64,000 nucleotides of DNA. It comes from Pseudomonas putida (lineage in GTDB: Bacteria; Pseudomonadota; Gammaproteobacteria; Pseudomonadales; Pseudomonadaceae). Every line of letters begins with the position of its first letter. The first letter of the stretch is position 1. The DNA is taken from assembly GCF_025905425.1 (NCBI RefSeq), contig NZ_CP109603.1:2640001-2704000 (forward strand). The letters run 5' to 3'. Shown here in pieces: positions 8,424-17,819 of the stretch. The position numbers and the translations under genes are program-made. The notes beneath the pieces are model-generated. The model made no database searches. It was not told the origin of the DNA and saw nothing but the letters and a program-made list of their open reading frames with translations.

Positions 8424-9095
8424 TCAGGCGCGGATGTAGCGGATGACAGCGTCACAGATCATGCTCTTGTGGCGCTGCTTGATCGCCTCGTCGGCAAGGT
8501 CGATCTGGAAGATCTCGCCGAAGGTGTGCCGGTTCGAAACCCGGTAGAAGCAGAACGAGCTCATCAGCATGTGCAGGTCGATAACCTCGATACCCGAACG
8601 GAACACGCCTTCCTGCTCGCCCCGACGCAGGGTGCTGCCAAGGGCTTCGAGCACCAGGCTGCTCATCTCGCGAATCACCGGCGACTGCTTGACGTACTCG
8701 CCATAGTGGATGTTCTCGGTGCAAATGATGCGCACGAAATCGACATTGCAGTCGTGGTGATCGAAGGTGAACTCCACCAGGCGGCGGATCGCCTGCTCAG
8801 CCGGCAGCGACTCCAGGTCCAGGCTCTGCTCGGTCTTGCGGATATCACCGTAGAGCTTGACCAGGCACTCGACGTACAGCTGCTCCTTGCTGCCGAAGTA
8901 GTAGTAGATCATGCGCTTGGAGGTGGCGGTGCGCTCGGCGATGGCATCGACGCGCGCGCCGGCCAGGCCTTGCTGGACGAACTCGTTGATGGCGGCCTGA
9001 AGGATGTCCTCGCGCGTTTTCTCGGGGTTGTTCTTGCGCGACTTGCGCACCCCTTCGATCTCAGGCTGACCGAGGCTGACTACGGAATCACTCAT
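8424..9095 (-). CDS. TetR/AcrR family transcriptional regulator
   Basis: A protein of 223 residues. The N-terminal helix-turn-helix (ILQAAINEFVQQG through TSKRMIYYYFGSKEQLY, about residues 28-75) is the standard TetR fold, followed by an all-helical ligand-binding half. The ATG at 9095 is used; the GTG at 9101 is also possible. It is divergent from the DMT exporter gene at 9276, an arrangement typical of a repressor next to its target. Confidence 0.9.
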   Translation of the reverse strand: MSDSVVSLGQPEIEGVRKSRKNNPEKTREDILQAAINEFVQQGLAGARVDAIAERTATSKRMIYYYFGSKEQLYVECLVKLYGDIRKTEQSLDLESLPAEQAIRRLVEFTFDHHDCNVDFVRIICTENIHYGEYVKQSPVIREMSSLVLEALGSTLRRGEQEGVFRSGIEVIDLHMLMSSFCFYRVSNRHTFGEIFQIDLADEAIKQRHKSMICDAVIRYIRA

Positions 9096-9275
9096 ACCCA
9101 CTCACAGGCTGTTTATTGGAATAAGGGGATTATCCGTGAGCGCGGCCATGCAGGGAAGCGCGCTGTTGGTCGGGTAGCCTCCAAGGGCTATTACAGGCAA
9201 ACGGCAGACTGCACTTGAAGCCACGCCCCTCAACCCGCTAGCCTGCGTCCCTCTGCCTTGGACGGACCCTGCCCC

Positions 9276-10160
9276 ATGCAACCGCGTGACCTTGCCGCCT
9301 ATATGTTTCTGGCCATTGCCTGGGGGTTTTCCTTTCTGGTCCTGCTCAAGGTGGTGCACGCCTTCGGCTGGGTCGGTGCGGTCAGCCTGCGGTCGCTGAT
9401 TGCCGGCGGTACCCTGGCGATTCTGGCGGCCTTGTGCGGCCGCACCCTGCGCCTGCGCCCGCTGTTGAAACCGCTGCTGGTGATCGGCGCTACCACCGTG
9501 GCCGGGCAGTTGATCGGCATGACCTACGCCACCCCACGGATCGGTACGGCGATGGCGGCGATCTTCGTGGCCACCATCCCGCTGTTCTCGATGATCATCG
9601 GCCGTCTCTGGGGGCTTGAGAAGATCACCCTGCAAGGCCTCATCGGCCTGCTCCTGGGCTTCGTCGGCATCGCCATGCTGGTGGGGTTTCCGGCCCAACC
9701 GGTCAACGACGTCTTCATCCACGGCTGTATCGCGTCGCTGTTCGGTGCCTTGAGCGCCGCGTTCGGCAGCAACTACGCCAGCCTGCACCTGCGTGGCCAG
9801 GACCCGTGGACGGTGACCGGGGGCGCGTTCCTGGCCGGGGGCCTGATGACCCTGCCACTGTTGCTAGTAGTACCCGTGCCCAGTGTGCCCCAGGCCAGCG
9901 ACTGGCTTTATCTGCTGATCAGCGGCGCGGTCATGAGCGCCACCACGTACGTGCTGTACTTCGGCCTGGTGGCACGCATCGGCGCGACCCGCGCGATCAG
10001 TGTGGAGTTCGTCGTGACGCTGGTCGCGGTGCTGGTCGGCGCGCTGTTCCTCGGCGAAGCCCTGAGCTTGCTACAGCTTGCCGGTGGCGTGGTGGTGCTG
10101 GTCGGCTGCCTGCTGGTACTGGGCCTGCTGCCTGGCCGCAAAGCGCGCCTGCCGAGCTGA
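9276..10160 (+). CDS. DMT superfamily (EamA) transporter
   Basis: A protein of 294 residues with ten predicted membrane helices and two EamA repeats; the second repeat ends in the typical VGALFLGEALSLLQLAGG. The start is ATG at 9276 (MQPRDLAAY). It is probably an inner-membrane exporter. The divergent tetR gene, 180 bp away, is the likely local regulator. Confidence 0.87.
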   Translation: MQPRDLAAYMFLAIAWGFSFLVLLKVVHAFGWVGAVSLRSLIAGGTLAILAALCGRTLRLRPLLKPLLVIGATTVAGQLIGMTYATPRIGTAMAAIFVATIPLFSMIIGRLWGLEKITLQGLIGLLLGFVGIAMLVGFPAQPVNDVFIHGCIASLFGALSAAFGSNYASLHLRGQDPWTVTGGAFLAGGLMTLPLLLVVPVPSVPQASDWLYLLISGAVMSATTYVLYFGLVARIGATRAISVEFVVTLVAVLVGALFLGEALSLLQLAGGVVVLVGCLLVLGLLPGRKARLPS

Positions 10161-10164
10161 GCCC

Positions 10165-11049
10165 TCAGTCGCGCTGAGCCGTGCTGCGTTCGACCGGTGG
10201 CGTCAGGTGCAGCACGCGGTTACGCCCGCCTTCGGCCAGCAAGTAACCGCCTTTGCCATCCGCGACGATTGCCTGGGGCGCCTTGAGAAACGACAGCACG
10301 GTGTGGCGCGAGCCGTCGGCGTCAATGCGCAGCAGGCGGGCGCGGTGCGTGTTGTCTTCGCTGATCCACAAGCCGCGCTGGTCACAGAACAGGAAGGTTG
10401 GGTTGCGCAGGCCATCGACCACCACCGGGTCCTGGCCGTCTTCGGACAACGCGCGGACCTTGCCGTTGGCTTTCTCGGTATACAGCAGGCGCCCATCGGT
10501 GCAGCGGGTCAGGCCCTCGGTTTCGGTGAGCCCAGAGCGCAGCACGTCGAGCTGGCCGCTGTGCCAGTCATAGCGCATCAAACGGCCATTGCCCTTGCGG
10601 TCTTCGATGGCATAGAGGTAATCGTCATCGTTCCACAGCCCTTGCACGCTCTCGCCGTCGAACAGCCGGGTCACCTGCCCATTGCGAGACAGGCTGACCG
10701 GCGCAAGGCCACCTTCCTGGCTGAATACCCAGCCGCCTTGGGCTGCGACCATGCCGTCTGGCTTGGACAGGTTGTCGATCACGACGACCCGGTCGCCCTG
10801 GGCGGTAATCTTGAGGATGCTGCCCTTGCCGTCGTCCAGTTCGCGGCTGACCAGCAGGCTGCCGTCGGCTTGCGGCAACAACGAGGCAGCCTTGGTCACG
10901 TCGCGGTGCAACACCTTGACGTCCCAGCCGCTGGCAGCCTGGACAGGGTAAAAACTCTGCCAGGCGAAGAAACCAAGCGTGGCAGCCAGCAGGCTGGCAG
11001 TGGCGGTCAGGGCGATGCGGGTGCTGCGCTTGCGCAGGATGTGCGGCAT
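10165..11049 (-). CDS. Membrane-anchored beta-propeller protein (SMP-30/strictosidine-synthase-like)
   Basis: A protein of 294 residues. An uncleaved signal or single N-terminal helix (about residues 12-32) is followed by a six-bladed propeller with repeated blade motifs (GLWNDDDYLYAIED, RNPTFLFCDQRGLWISED, KAPQAIVADGKGGYLLAE). Relatives are lactonases or substrate-binding propellers; I see no clear metal triad that would assign an activity. The ATG at 11049 is used. It ends 4 bp from the convergent exporter. Confidence 0.72.
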   Translation of the reverse strand: MPHILRKRSTRIALTATASLLAATLGFFAWQSFYPVQAASGWDVKVLHRDVTKAASLLPQADGSLLVSRELDDGKGSILKITAQGDRVVVIDNLSKPDGMVAAQGGWVFSQEGGLAPVSLSRNGQVTRLFDGESVQGLWNDDDYLYAIEDRKGNGRLMRYDWHSGQLDVLRSGLTETEGLTRCTDGRLLYTEKANGKVRALSEDGQDPVVVDGLRNPTFLFCDQRGLWISEDNTHRARLLRIDADGSRHTVLSFLKAPQAIVADGKGGYLLAEGGRNRVLHLTPPVERSTAQRD

Positions 11050-11271
11050 GAAAAAGGGCTCCTCGAGAATGCCAGCGATCCTAACAAAGAGATGTGAAAA
11101 AAAGGTCATGGCAAAGTGCCTTGTTGTACAGCGGCAGGCTCACGCAAAATTACAAAAAGGATATAAAAATAACTAAACATTCTAACTAAATGGAATTAAA
11201 AAATTGAAAGCCAAACGCCACCTCCTTAGTCTGGGCGCACTGATTGTCAGCCCATTCAAGGAGCACTCCCC

Positions 11272-12252
11272 ATGCCCGCCCGTGCCTTCTCTCCCCTGCG
11301 TCGCCTGCTGATCGGCGGCCTGTTGGCCAGTGTCGCCAGCGCCCTGTTGCCGTGGTCCAATGCCCTGGCCGAAGACGCCAAGACCTTGCGTATCGGCTAC
11401 CAGAAGTTCAACAGCATCAATATCCTCAAAGGCAGCGGTGCCCTGGAAAAGGCCCTTGCCTCACAAGGGGTGACCGTCAGCTGGCACGAGTTCGCCGCAG
11501 GCCCGCAATTGCTCGAAGCGCTGAGCACCGGCGCCATCGACCTTGGCCACGCCGCCGACGCCCCCTCGGTATTTGCCCAGGCCGCCGGCAAACCGGTGGT
11601 CTATCTGGCCGCCGAGCAGCCCTACCCCCGTGGTATCGGCCTCGTGGTACGTGAGCAGGACCACCTCACAGGCGTGCAAGACCTCAAAGGCAAGCGGGTA
11701 GCGACAGGCCGTGGCTGGAACGCCCAGTACCTGTTGGCCGTCGCGCTGGAACAAGCCGGCCTGAGCTACCAGGACATCACCCCGGCCTACGTCAATAACG
11801 CCGCCGACGCCGTCGCAGCCCTGCAATCGGGCAGCGTCCAAGCCTCGACCCTGTGGGACCCCTTCCTCGCCGCGGCAGAAAGCCAGCCAGGGCTGAAGAA
11901 CCTGCGCGACGGCAGCGGCCTGTCCAACAACCGCACGTTCTACCTGTCCACCGCGCCCTTTGCCGACCAGCACCGCGCGCTGCTCAAGACCTTCTTCGCC
12001 GAATTGGGCAAGGTCAGCCAATGGGCCAACGCCAAGCCTGCCGAAGTCGCCGCGCTGCTGGCGCCACAGCTGGGGATCAAAGCCGACGTGCTGGAAGTGG
12101 CCAGCGAGCGACGCAACTACAACGCCGTGGCCATCACCCCGCAGATCGTCGCCGAACAGCAGAAGCTGGCCGACACCTTCCAGGGCCTGGGCCTGATTCC
12201 GCACAAGTTGCAGGTAGCCGATGCGGTCTACCCGGCTTCCGTGCTGCCGTGA
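11272..12252 (+). CDS. Aliphatic sulfonate-type ABC transporter substrate-binding protein (SsuA/TauA family)
   Basis: A protein of 326 residues. The signal peptide is about residues 1-33 (cut after ALA), followed by the SsuA/NMT1-like fold: LRIGYQKFNSINILKGSGALE, the ATGRGWNAQYLLAVALE lobe and the STLWDPFLAAAE hinge. It should bind a sulfonate or related anion in the periplasm. AAGGAG precedes the ATG. No permease or ATPase gene adjoins it; the next gene, 16 bp on, is a flavin monooxygenase. It must therefore use a distant transporter. Sulfur-starvation control is likely but not visible. Confidence 0.88.
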   Translation: MPARAFSPLRRLLIGGLLASVASALLPWSNALAEDAKTLRIGYQKFNSINILKGSGALEKALASQGVTVSWHEFAAGPQLLEALSTGAIDLGHAADAPSVFAQAAGKPVVYLAAEQPYPRGIGLVVREQDHLTGVQDLKGKRVATGRGWNAQYLLAVALEQAGLSYQDITPAYVNNAADAVAALQSGSVQASTLWDPFLAAAESQPGLKNLRDGSGLSNNRTFYLSTAPFADQHRALLKTFFAELGKVSQWANAKPAEVAALLAPQLGIKADVLEVASERRNYNAVAITPQIVAEQQKLADTFQGLGLIPHKLQVADAVYPASVLP

Positions 12253-12268
12253 CCGGAGACTGACCGCC

Positions 12269-13660
12269 ATGCCCCGCCCCATCCGCTTCAACGCCTTCAG
12301 CATGAACGCTGCCAGCCACCAGTCCCCCGGGCTGTGGCGCCACCCGCGTAACACCAGCGTGGCCTTCAACCGCCTGGACTACTGGACCGACCTGGCCCGC
12401 CTGCTTGAGCGCGGCCTGTTCGACGCACTGTTCATCGCCGATGTGCTGGGCATCTATGACGTCTATCAAGGCGGCCCCGAAGCGGCGCTGCGCGGGGGCG
12501 TGCAAGTGCCAGTCAACGACCCTCTGCTGCTGGTCCCGGCCATGGCCGGGGTCACCGAGCACCTGGGCTTTGGCGTGACCTTCTCACTGACCTACGAGCA
12601 CCCCTACCCCTTTGCCCGGCGCATGTCCACGCTCGACCACCTGAGCAATGGCCGGGTGGGCTGGAACATCGTCACCGGTTACCTGGACAGCGCCGCACGC
12701 AACCTGGGCCTGGCTCGCCAATTGGGCCACGACCAGCGCTACGACCTGGCCGAGGAATACCTCGAAGTGCTGTACAAGCTGTGGGAAAAAAGCTGGGACG
12801 ATGACGCAGTGGTGCTGGAGCGTGACAGCGGCCGTTACATCGAACCGTCCCGGGTCCACCCGATCGGCCACGTCGGCGAGCACTTCCAGGTGCCCGGCAC
12901 GCACCTGTGCCAGCCCTCGCCACAACGCACACCGGTGCTGTTCCAGGCGGGTGCTTCGGCACGCGGCCAACAGTTTGCCGCGCGGCATGCCGAGTGCGTG
13001 TTCATCAGCGGGCCGACGACCACGGTGCTGCGCCGTTATGCCGACGGCATTCGCCAGGCCAGCGAGGTTGCCGGGCGTGGCCGCGACGACGTGCTGATCT
13101 ACGCCCAGGCACTGTTGATCGTCGCCCCCACGCGTGAAGAGGCCGAAGCCCGCTTCGCCGAGTACCGTGGCTATGTTGACCTGGACGCTGCCCTGGCCCT
13201 GCTGTCGGGCTGGACCGGCATCGACTTCGCTGGCCTCGACCCCGATGCACTGATCGAGTATGTCGAAAACGATGCCGGCCGCACGGCCCTCGCCGCCTTC
13301 ACCGCCGCCGACCCCAACCGCCGCTGGACGGTGCGCGAAGCGGCTGAATTCGTCGGCCTGGGCGGGCGCGGCCCGGTCCTGGTGGGCGCTGCCAGTGACA
13401 TCGCCGATCAGTTGGAAGCGTGGCTGGATGAGACCGGCATCGACGGTTTCAACCTCACCTACGCGGTACAACCCGATGACCTGGCCAATGTGGTCGAGCT
13501 GCTGGTGCCTGAGCTGCAACGGCGCGGCCGCTACCCCCTGCACTACCAGGACGGCACCCTGCGCCACAAGCTGTTCGGCCAGGGCGACCGCCTGCCCGAG
13601 CAGCATGCAGGGCGCCAGGTTCGCATTCAGCAAGCAAATACCGGGTATTCCAACATTTAA
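12269..13660 (+). CDS. LLM-class flavin-dependent monooxygenase (NtaA/SnaA/DszA family)
   Basis: A protein of 463 residues, normal for the family. The start (FNAFSMNAASHQSPGLWRHP) and NIVTGYLDSAARNLG are characteristic of FMNH2-dependent NtaA/SnaA/DszA monooxygenases, which oxidise nitrilotriacetate, organosulfur compounds or similar molecules using a separate flavin reductase. No reductase gene is adjacent. Coupling to a sulfonate-type binding protein suggests organosulfur or amine scavenging. The substrate is unknown. Confidence 0.88.
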   Translation: MPRPIRFNAFSMNAASHQSPGLWRHPRNTSVAFNRLDYWTDLARLLERGLFDALFIADVLGIYDVYQGGPEAALRGGVQVPVNDPLLLVPAMAGVTEHLGFGVTFSLTYEHPYPFARRMSTLDHLSNGRVGWNIVTGYLDSAARNLGLARQLGHDQRYDLAEEYLEVLYKLWEKSWDDDAVVLERDSGRYIEPSRVHPIGHVGEHFQVPGTHLCQPSPQRTPVLFQAGASARGQQFAARHAECVFISGPTTTVLRRYADGIRQASEVAGRGRDDVLIYAQALLIVAPTREEAEARFAEYRGYVDLDAALALLSGWTGIDFAGLDPDALIEYVENDAGRTALAAFTAADPNRRWTVREAAEFVGLGGRGPVLVGAASDIADQLEAWLDETGIDGFNLTYAVQPDDLANVVELLVPELQRRGRYPLHYQDGTLRHKLFGQGDRLPEQHAGRQVRIQQANTGYSNI

Positions 13661-13709
13661 TTTGTAGATGCCACGCGCTCGACCCTATTCTGTCGGCACA
13701 TCCCCTGCG

Positions 13710-13727
13710 CCGCACCGGCCGGTGCGG
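13710..13727 (+). promoter_or_regulatory. 18-bp perfect palindrome in the ureidoglycine aminohydrolase leader
   Basis: CCGCACCGGCCGGTGCGG is a perfect palindrome located 39 bp upstream of the ATG at 13767. It could be an operator, or an RNA hairpin that ends part of the upstream transcript. It has no T tract. Confidence 0.4.
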
Positions 13728-13766
13728 TTCACGGCACGGGGAGAGAACAACAAGTCGAGATCGTCC

Positions 13767-14603
13767 ATGTCGAATCATTCCTACTTCGCCCCCCACGGTG
13801 GGCACCCGGCTCAAACCGAGCTGCTGACTGACCGTGCCATGTTCACCGAAGCCTATGCCGTCATCCCCAAGGGCGTGATGCGTGACATCGTCACCAGCCA
13901 CCTGCCGTTCTGGGACAAGATGCGCATGTGGGTCATCGCCCGCCCACTGACCGGCTTTGCCGAGACCTTCTCGCAATACATCGTCGAAGTGGCTCCGGAA
14001 GGCGGCAGCGAGCGCCCAGAACTGGACGTCAACGCCGAAGCCGTGGTGTTCGTGGTCGAGGGTGAGCTCGACATCACCTTGGAAGGCAAGCAGCACACCC
14101 TGGCCCAGGGCGGCTACGCCTTCATTGCCCCGGGCGCCGAGTGGAGCCTGCGCAACCGCAGCCAGTCGAATGTCACCTTCCACTGGCTGCGCAAGCACTA
14201 CCAGAAGGTTGAAGGCCTGGACCTGCCAGAGTCCTTCGTCACCCACCGTGACAACGCCACGGTCATCGAAATGCCCGGCACCGAAGGCCGCTGGAAAACC
14301 ACCCGCTTCGTCGACATGGCCGACATGCGCCACGACATGCACGTCAACATCGTGACCTTCCAGCCGGGCGGCGTGATTCCGTTCGCTGAAACCCACGTCA
14401 TGGAACACGGCCTGTATGTGCTGGAAGGCAAGGCGGTGTACCGCCTGAACCAGGACTGGGTCGAGGTCGAAGCCGGTGACTTCATGTGGCTGCGCGCCTT
14501 CTGCCCGCAAGCCTGCTACGCCGGTGGCCCAGGCAACTTCAGCTACCTGCTGTACAAAGACGTCAACCGCCACGTGCACCTGACGCTCAACCCACAGCGC
14601 TAA
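13767..14603 (+). CDS. allE: (S)-ureidoglycine aminohydrolase (bicupin)
   Basis: A protein of 278 residues with two cupin domains. The metal site of the second cupin is intact: E208, H210, H214 and Q248, in the motif ETHVMEHG and 34 residues later QAC. This is the same spacing as the Mn-binding E/H/H/Q set of the plant enzyme. The enzyme removes ammonia from (S)-ureidoglycine in allantoin breakdown. No other allantoin gene is next to it. A-rich AACAACAA at 13746-13753 lies just upstream and may be a catabolite-control (Hfq/Crc) site. Confidence 0.87.
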   Translation: MSNHSYFAPHGGHPAQTELLTDRAMFTEAYAVIPKGVMRDIVTSHLPFWDKMRMWVIARPLTGFAETFSQYIVEVAPEGGSERPELDVNAEAVVFVVEGELDITLEGKQHTLAQGGYAFIAPGAEWSLRNRSQSNVTFHWLRKHYQKVEGLDLPESFVTHRDNATVIEMPGTEGRWKTTRFVDMADMRHDMHVNIVTFQPGGVIPFAETHVMEHGLYVLEGKAVYRLNQDWVEVEAGDFMWLRAFCPQACYAGGPGNFSYLLYKDVNRHVHLTLNPQR

Positions 14604-14633
14604 GCGTTCACCCAAGCTCAGGCTGTTGGACCG

Positions 14634-14658
14634 AAGCCCGCCACCCTGGCGGGCTTTC
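14634..14658 (+). terminator. Rho-independent terminator
   Basis: The stem AAGCCCGCCA (14634-14643) pairs with 14647-14656 across a CCC loop, followed by TTCT. It ends the binding protein/monooxygenase/aminohydrolase unit. Confidence 0.8.
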
Positions 14659-14704
14659 TATTTGCCGCTCATACTGAACACCCCTGCCCTGTGCGGTATT
14701 CATC

Positions 14705-15310
14705 ATGAACCGCTACCGCCTGCTTGCCGCTTTGTTGCTGGCGTTGTCCGGCGCCGTTCAGGCTGCCGACGACTGGAGCCTGGCCTACGACAGGGAAGGC
14801 ATCCGTGTCTACCTGAGCGGCGCTGGCGATTCGCCCTACCAGCAGTTTCGCGGTGTCAGCACCATCAAGGCCAGCGTACGCACGCTGACAGACCTGCAGG
14901 AAAACCTGCGGGTGGCCTGCAAATGGCTGTATGCCTGCGCTGAGATGCGCCTGCTGGAGGTCGACGGCGACAGCACCTGGGTCTACCTGACCACCAACCT
15001 GCCGTGGCCGACAATGCCGCGCGATATCGTGGTCAAGGTCACCACGGAGTTGCGCGACGATGGCACCCTGTTGCGCCACCTGAGCGCCGACCCCGGCAAA
15101 ATCCCTGAGGTGGCTGGGCTGATCCGCGTGCGGCACCTCACCGGCGAGTGGGCGATGAAACCGCTGGGTGAGCGCAAGACCGAGGTCACTTACCAACTCA
15201 AGGCAGACCCTGCCGGGGATGTACCGGGGTGGCTGGCCAACCGGTTCGTGGTCGATGCCCCGGTGGTGACGTTACGCACGCTGCGGGCAGTGGCCGAGCG
15301 TCAGCGCTGA
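14705..15310 (+). CDS. START domain-containing exported protein
   Basis: A protein of 201 residues. A signal peptide spans about 1-20 (cut after VQA). The rest is a START/Bet v1-like lipid-binding fold with the bacterial START motif LTTNLPWPTMPRDIVV and a C-terminal helix. It probably acts in the periplasm and binds a hydrophobic ligand. Pseudomonas genomes carry close relatives, annotated only by domain. It has its own terminator. Confidence 0.85.
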   Translation: MNRYRLLAALLLALSGAVQAADDWSLAYDREGIRVYLSGAGDSPYQQFRGVSTIKASVRTLTDLQENLRVACKWLYACAEMRLLEVDGDSTWVYLTTNLPWPTMPRDIVVKVTTELRDDGTLLRHLSADPGKIPEVAGLIRVRHLTGEWAMKPLGERKTEVTYQLKADPAGDVPGWLANRFVVDAPVVTLRTLRAVAERQR

Positions 15311-15342
15311 GGCCAGCCTCGCCGATGGGAGCACAGGCGACT

Positions 15343-15360
15343 ACCGCCTTGGCGGTTTTT
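15343..15360 (+). terminator. Short Rho-independent terminator
   Basis: ACCGCC (15343-15348) pairs with GGCGGT (15351-15356), followed by TTTT. The stem is short, but the position right after the START gene fits a terminator. Confidence 0.55.
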
Positions 15361-15416
15361 CTGCCACTGTCTGCGCGCGGTGCGGACCAGCGCGTCGCGC
15401 CTTGCCAGGACGTCGC

Positions 15417-16340
15417 ATGAAAACACAAGAAAACGGCAACACGCACAAAGGCTACCGGCGCATCATCCCGTCGATGACGGCATTGCTCGAATTCGAGGCA
15501 GTCGCCCGGCATAACAGCTTCACCCAGGCCGCCCAGGAACTGGGCGTGACCCAGGCGGCGGTGAGCAAGCAGGTCAAACAGCTTGAAGAAACCCTCGGCA
15601 GCCAGCTGTTTCAGCGCCTGCACCGGGGCGTGCGCCTGACCAGCGAGGGTCAGGCACTGTACGCGGTGATTTCCGACTCGCTGCAAAAGATCGCCTCGGT
15701 CTTTGACCGCCTCAGCGAGGGTGGCAACGAACAGGAGTTGGTGCTGAGCACCACTGCGACTTTTTCCCAGCTGCGGGTCATGCCCCGCTTGAGCACCTTG
15801 CGCACCGCCCTGCCCCAGGTGCGCCTGCGTCTGGCCACGCAGATGTTCATGGGCGACCTGCGCAATCACGATGTCGATCTGCTGGTGCGCTATGGCAATG
15901 GCCGCTGGGAAGACGGCAGTGCCGTGCAACTGTTCGAAGAAGAGATATTCCCAGTGTGTTCACCGGACTGGCTTACCCGCAACAGCCCGCCAGAATCGCT
16001 GGAAGCGTTGTATGGCGCCGAGCTGCTTGACGCCGATGCCACTACCGAAGGCTGGATGACCTGGCCTACCTGGTTCCGCGAGGTCGGCGGGCACCCGCCC
16101 AAGCTTCGCTACAGCCTGCGCTGCCACCTGTACACCGACACCGTGCAGGCAGCACTGCATGGGCACGGCATTGCACTGGGGTGGGGGCGGATGATCGACC
16201 ACCTGCTGGCGTCCGGCGAGCTGGTGCGCCTGACCGATCTGGTGGTCAGGCCACGGGAGGCCTACTACCTGGTCGTGCCCCATGGCCGCAGTACTACCCC
16301 GACAATACTGGGCTTGGTGGACTGGTTGCGAGCCAGCTGA
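15417..16340 (+). CDS. LysR family transcriptional regulator (GcvA-like)
   Basis: A protein of 307 residues. An N-terminal helix-turn-helix (about 20-80; SFTQAAQELGVTQAAVSKQVKQLEETLG) is followed by a LysR effector-binding domain with the GcvA-type order and ends in a Trp-rich region. ATG at 15417 is used. It converges on the permease gene. The target is unknown. Confidence 0.88.
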   Translation: MKTQENGNTHKGYRRIIPSMTALLEFEAVARHNSFTQAAQELGVTQAAVSKQVKQLEETLGSQLFQRLHRGVRLTSEGQALYAVISDSLQKIASVFDRLSEGGNEQELVLSTTATFSQLRVMPRLSTLRTALPQVRLRLATQMFMGDLRNHDVDLLVRYGNGRWEDGSAVQLFEEEIFPVCSPDWLTRNSPPESLEALYGAELLDADATTEGWMTWPTWFREVGGHPPKLRYSLRCHLYTDTVQAALHGHGIALGWGRMIDHLLASGELVRLTDLVVRPREAYYLVVPHGRSTTPTILGLVDWLRAS

Positions 16341-16350
16341 AAACAGCAAA

Positions 16351-16375
16351 GGCCGTGGCGTACTCCCCCACGGCC
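16351..16375. terminator. Hairpin between convergent lysR and permease genes
   Basis: GGCCGTGG (16351-16358) pairs with CCACGGCC (16368-16375). There is no T tract, so it is a weak or bidirectional terminator candidate. Confidence 0.45.
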
Positions 16376-16400
16376 AGGCTGCGTCGAGGGCTCAACGTAT

Positions 16401-17819
16401 TCAGGAAACCGTGGCTGTCAGCGGCCGTGCGCGCACCTTCACCCGGCGCCGGTAGGCAAGCAACAAGCCGATGTACCACAGCGGCATCACATACAGCGCG
16501 GTCCGTGTGTCAGGCTCCAAGGTCAACAGGCACAGCACGAAAATCAGGAACAACTGCGCCAGCGCCGCCGTCACCCTGCCCCCCGGGAGCTTGAACCTGG
16601 ATTGCTCATGCGCCTTGGGGTTCTGGCGACGGTAGGCGAAGTAGGACATCAGGATCAGCGACCAGGTGACAATGATCATCACCGCAGAAATGGTCGACAC
16701 CAGCGTAAAGACCGTCATGACCTCCGGGATCACGAACAGCAGCGTCAACGCAATTGCCATGCACACCCCCGAAAACATCAGCGCCCTGACCGGCGTACCC
16801 GACCCGGACAGGCGCCCGAACGCTGTCGGTGCCTGCTGCTGGTGAGACAGGCCATAGAGCATCCGCGACCCGGAGTACACGCCGCTATTCGCGGACGAGG
16901 CTGCAGAAGTGAGCACGACAAAATTGATGATACCGGCAGCAGCCGGCAGGCCGCCCAGCAAGAACAGCTCGACGAACGGGCTGCGATTGGCAGGCACGTT
17001 AGCCCACGAGACCACGCTGATGATGCACACCAGCGAACAGATGTAGAACAGCAGGATGCGTACCGGGATGGTGTTGATCGCCTTGGGCAGGGTCTTTTCA
17101 GGGTCCTTTGCCTCGGCTGCCGCAGTACCAATCAGTTCGGTGCCCACGAACGAGAAAATCGCGATCTGGAACCCGGCCAGGAAGCCGAGAATGCCGTGGG
17201 GCATGACCACTCCGGGGGCCACCAGGTGACTGAAGGACGCCGTGACACCGGCTGGCGACGTGTAGGACGTGGCAACCATCACCAGCCCCGTCACCACCAG
17301 CAACACGATCGCAACGATCTTGATCAGCCCGAACCAGAACTCGACTTCACCGAACGCCTTCACGGCCAGCATGTTCAGCCCCAGCAGCAGGAACATCGTT
17401 GCGAATGCCGGTAGCCAGGTGGGCACATCGGGGTACCAGTACTGGAAGAAGCCTGCCACCACCACCACATCGCCCACCGCCGCCACCACCCAACTGAGCC
17501 AGTATGACCAGCTGAGGATGAAACCGGCACGCGGCCCCAGGTAGTTGTGCACCAGGTCGGCGAACGATTCCATGTTCAGGTTGGCGAGCAGCATCTCACC
17601 CATTGCACGCATGATGCAGAACACGAAAAAGCCGATGATGGCGTACACCAGGATGATCGAGGTGCCGGAAAGCGCAATGATCTTGCCCGACCCCATGAAC
17701 AGCCCTGTGCCGATCGCGCCACTGATCGAGATGAGCTGAATGTGCCTGTTCTCTAGCCGTCGCTTCAGGGTACGGCTAGCCTCTGGAGCCGCGTCTTGCG
17801 AGTTGCACGTTTGATGCAT
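16401..17819 (-). CDS. Amino-acid permease, APC superfamily (CycA/AnsP-like)
   Basis: A protein of 472 residues with 12 hydrophobic helices. The N-terminal LKRRLENRHIQLISISGAIGTGLF signature (split around residues 18-42) and the consensus-like FVGTELIGTAAAEAKDPEKTLPKAI are typical of proton-coupled amino-acid permeases and closest to D-serine/D-alanine/glycine transporters. Given the neighbouring ornithine and citrulline genes, it may carry citrulline, ornithine or a related amino acid. ATG at 17819 is used. The 384-bp leader is long. Confidence 0.87.
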   Translation of the reverse strand: MHQTCNSQDAAPEASRTLKRRLENRHIQLISISGAIGTGLFMGSGKIIALSGTSIILVYAIIGFFVFCIMRAMGEMLLANLNMESFADLVHNYLGPRAGFILSWSYWLSWVVAAVGDVVVVAGFFQYWYPDVPTWLPAFATMFLLLGLNMLAVKAFGEVEFWFGLIKIVAIVLLVVTGLVMVATSYTSPAGVTASFSHLVAPGVVMPHGILGFLAGFQIAIFSFVGTELIGTAAAEAKDPEKTLPKAINTIPVRILLFYICSLVCIISVVSWANVPANRSPFVELFLLGGLPAAAGIINFVVLTSAASSANSGVYSGSRMLYGLSHQQQAPTAFGRLSGSGTPVRALMFSGVCMAIALTLLFVIPEVMTVFTLVSTISAVMIIVTWSLILMSYFAYRRQNPKAHEQSRFKLPGGRVTAALAQLFLIFVLCLLTLEPDTRTALYVMPLWYIGLLLAYRRRVKVRARPLTATVS

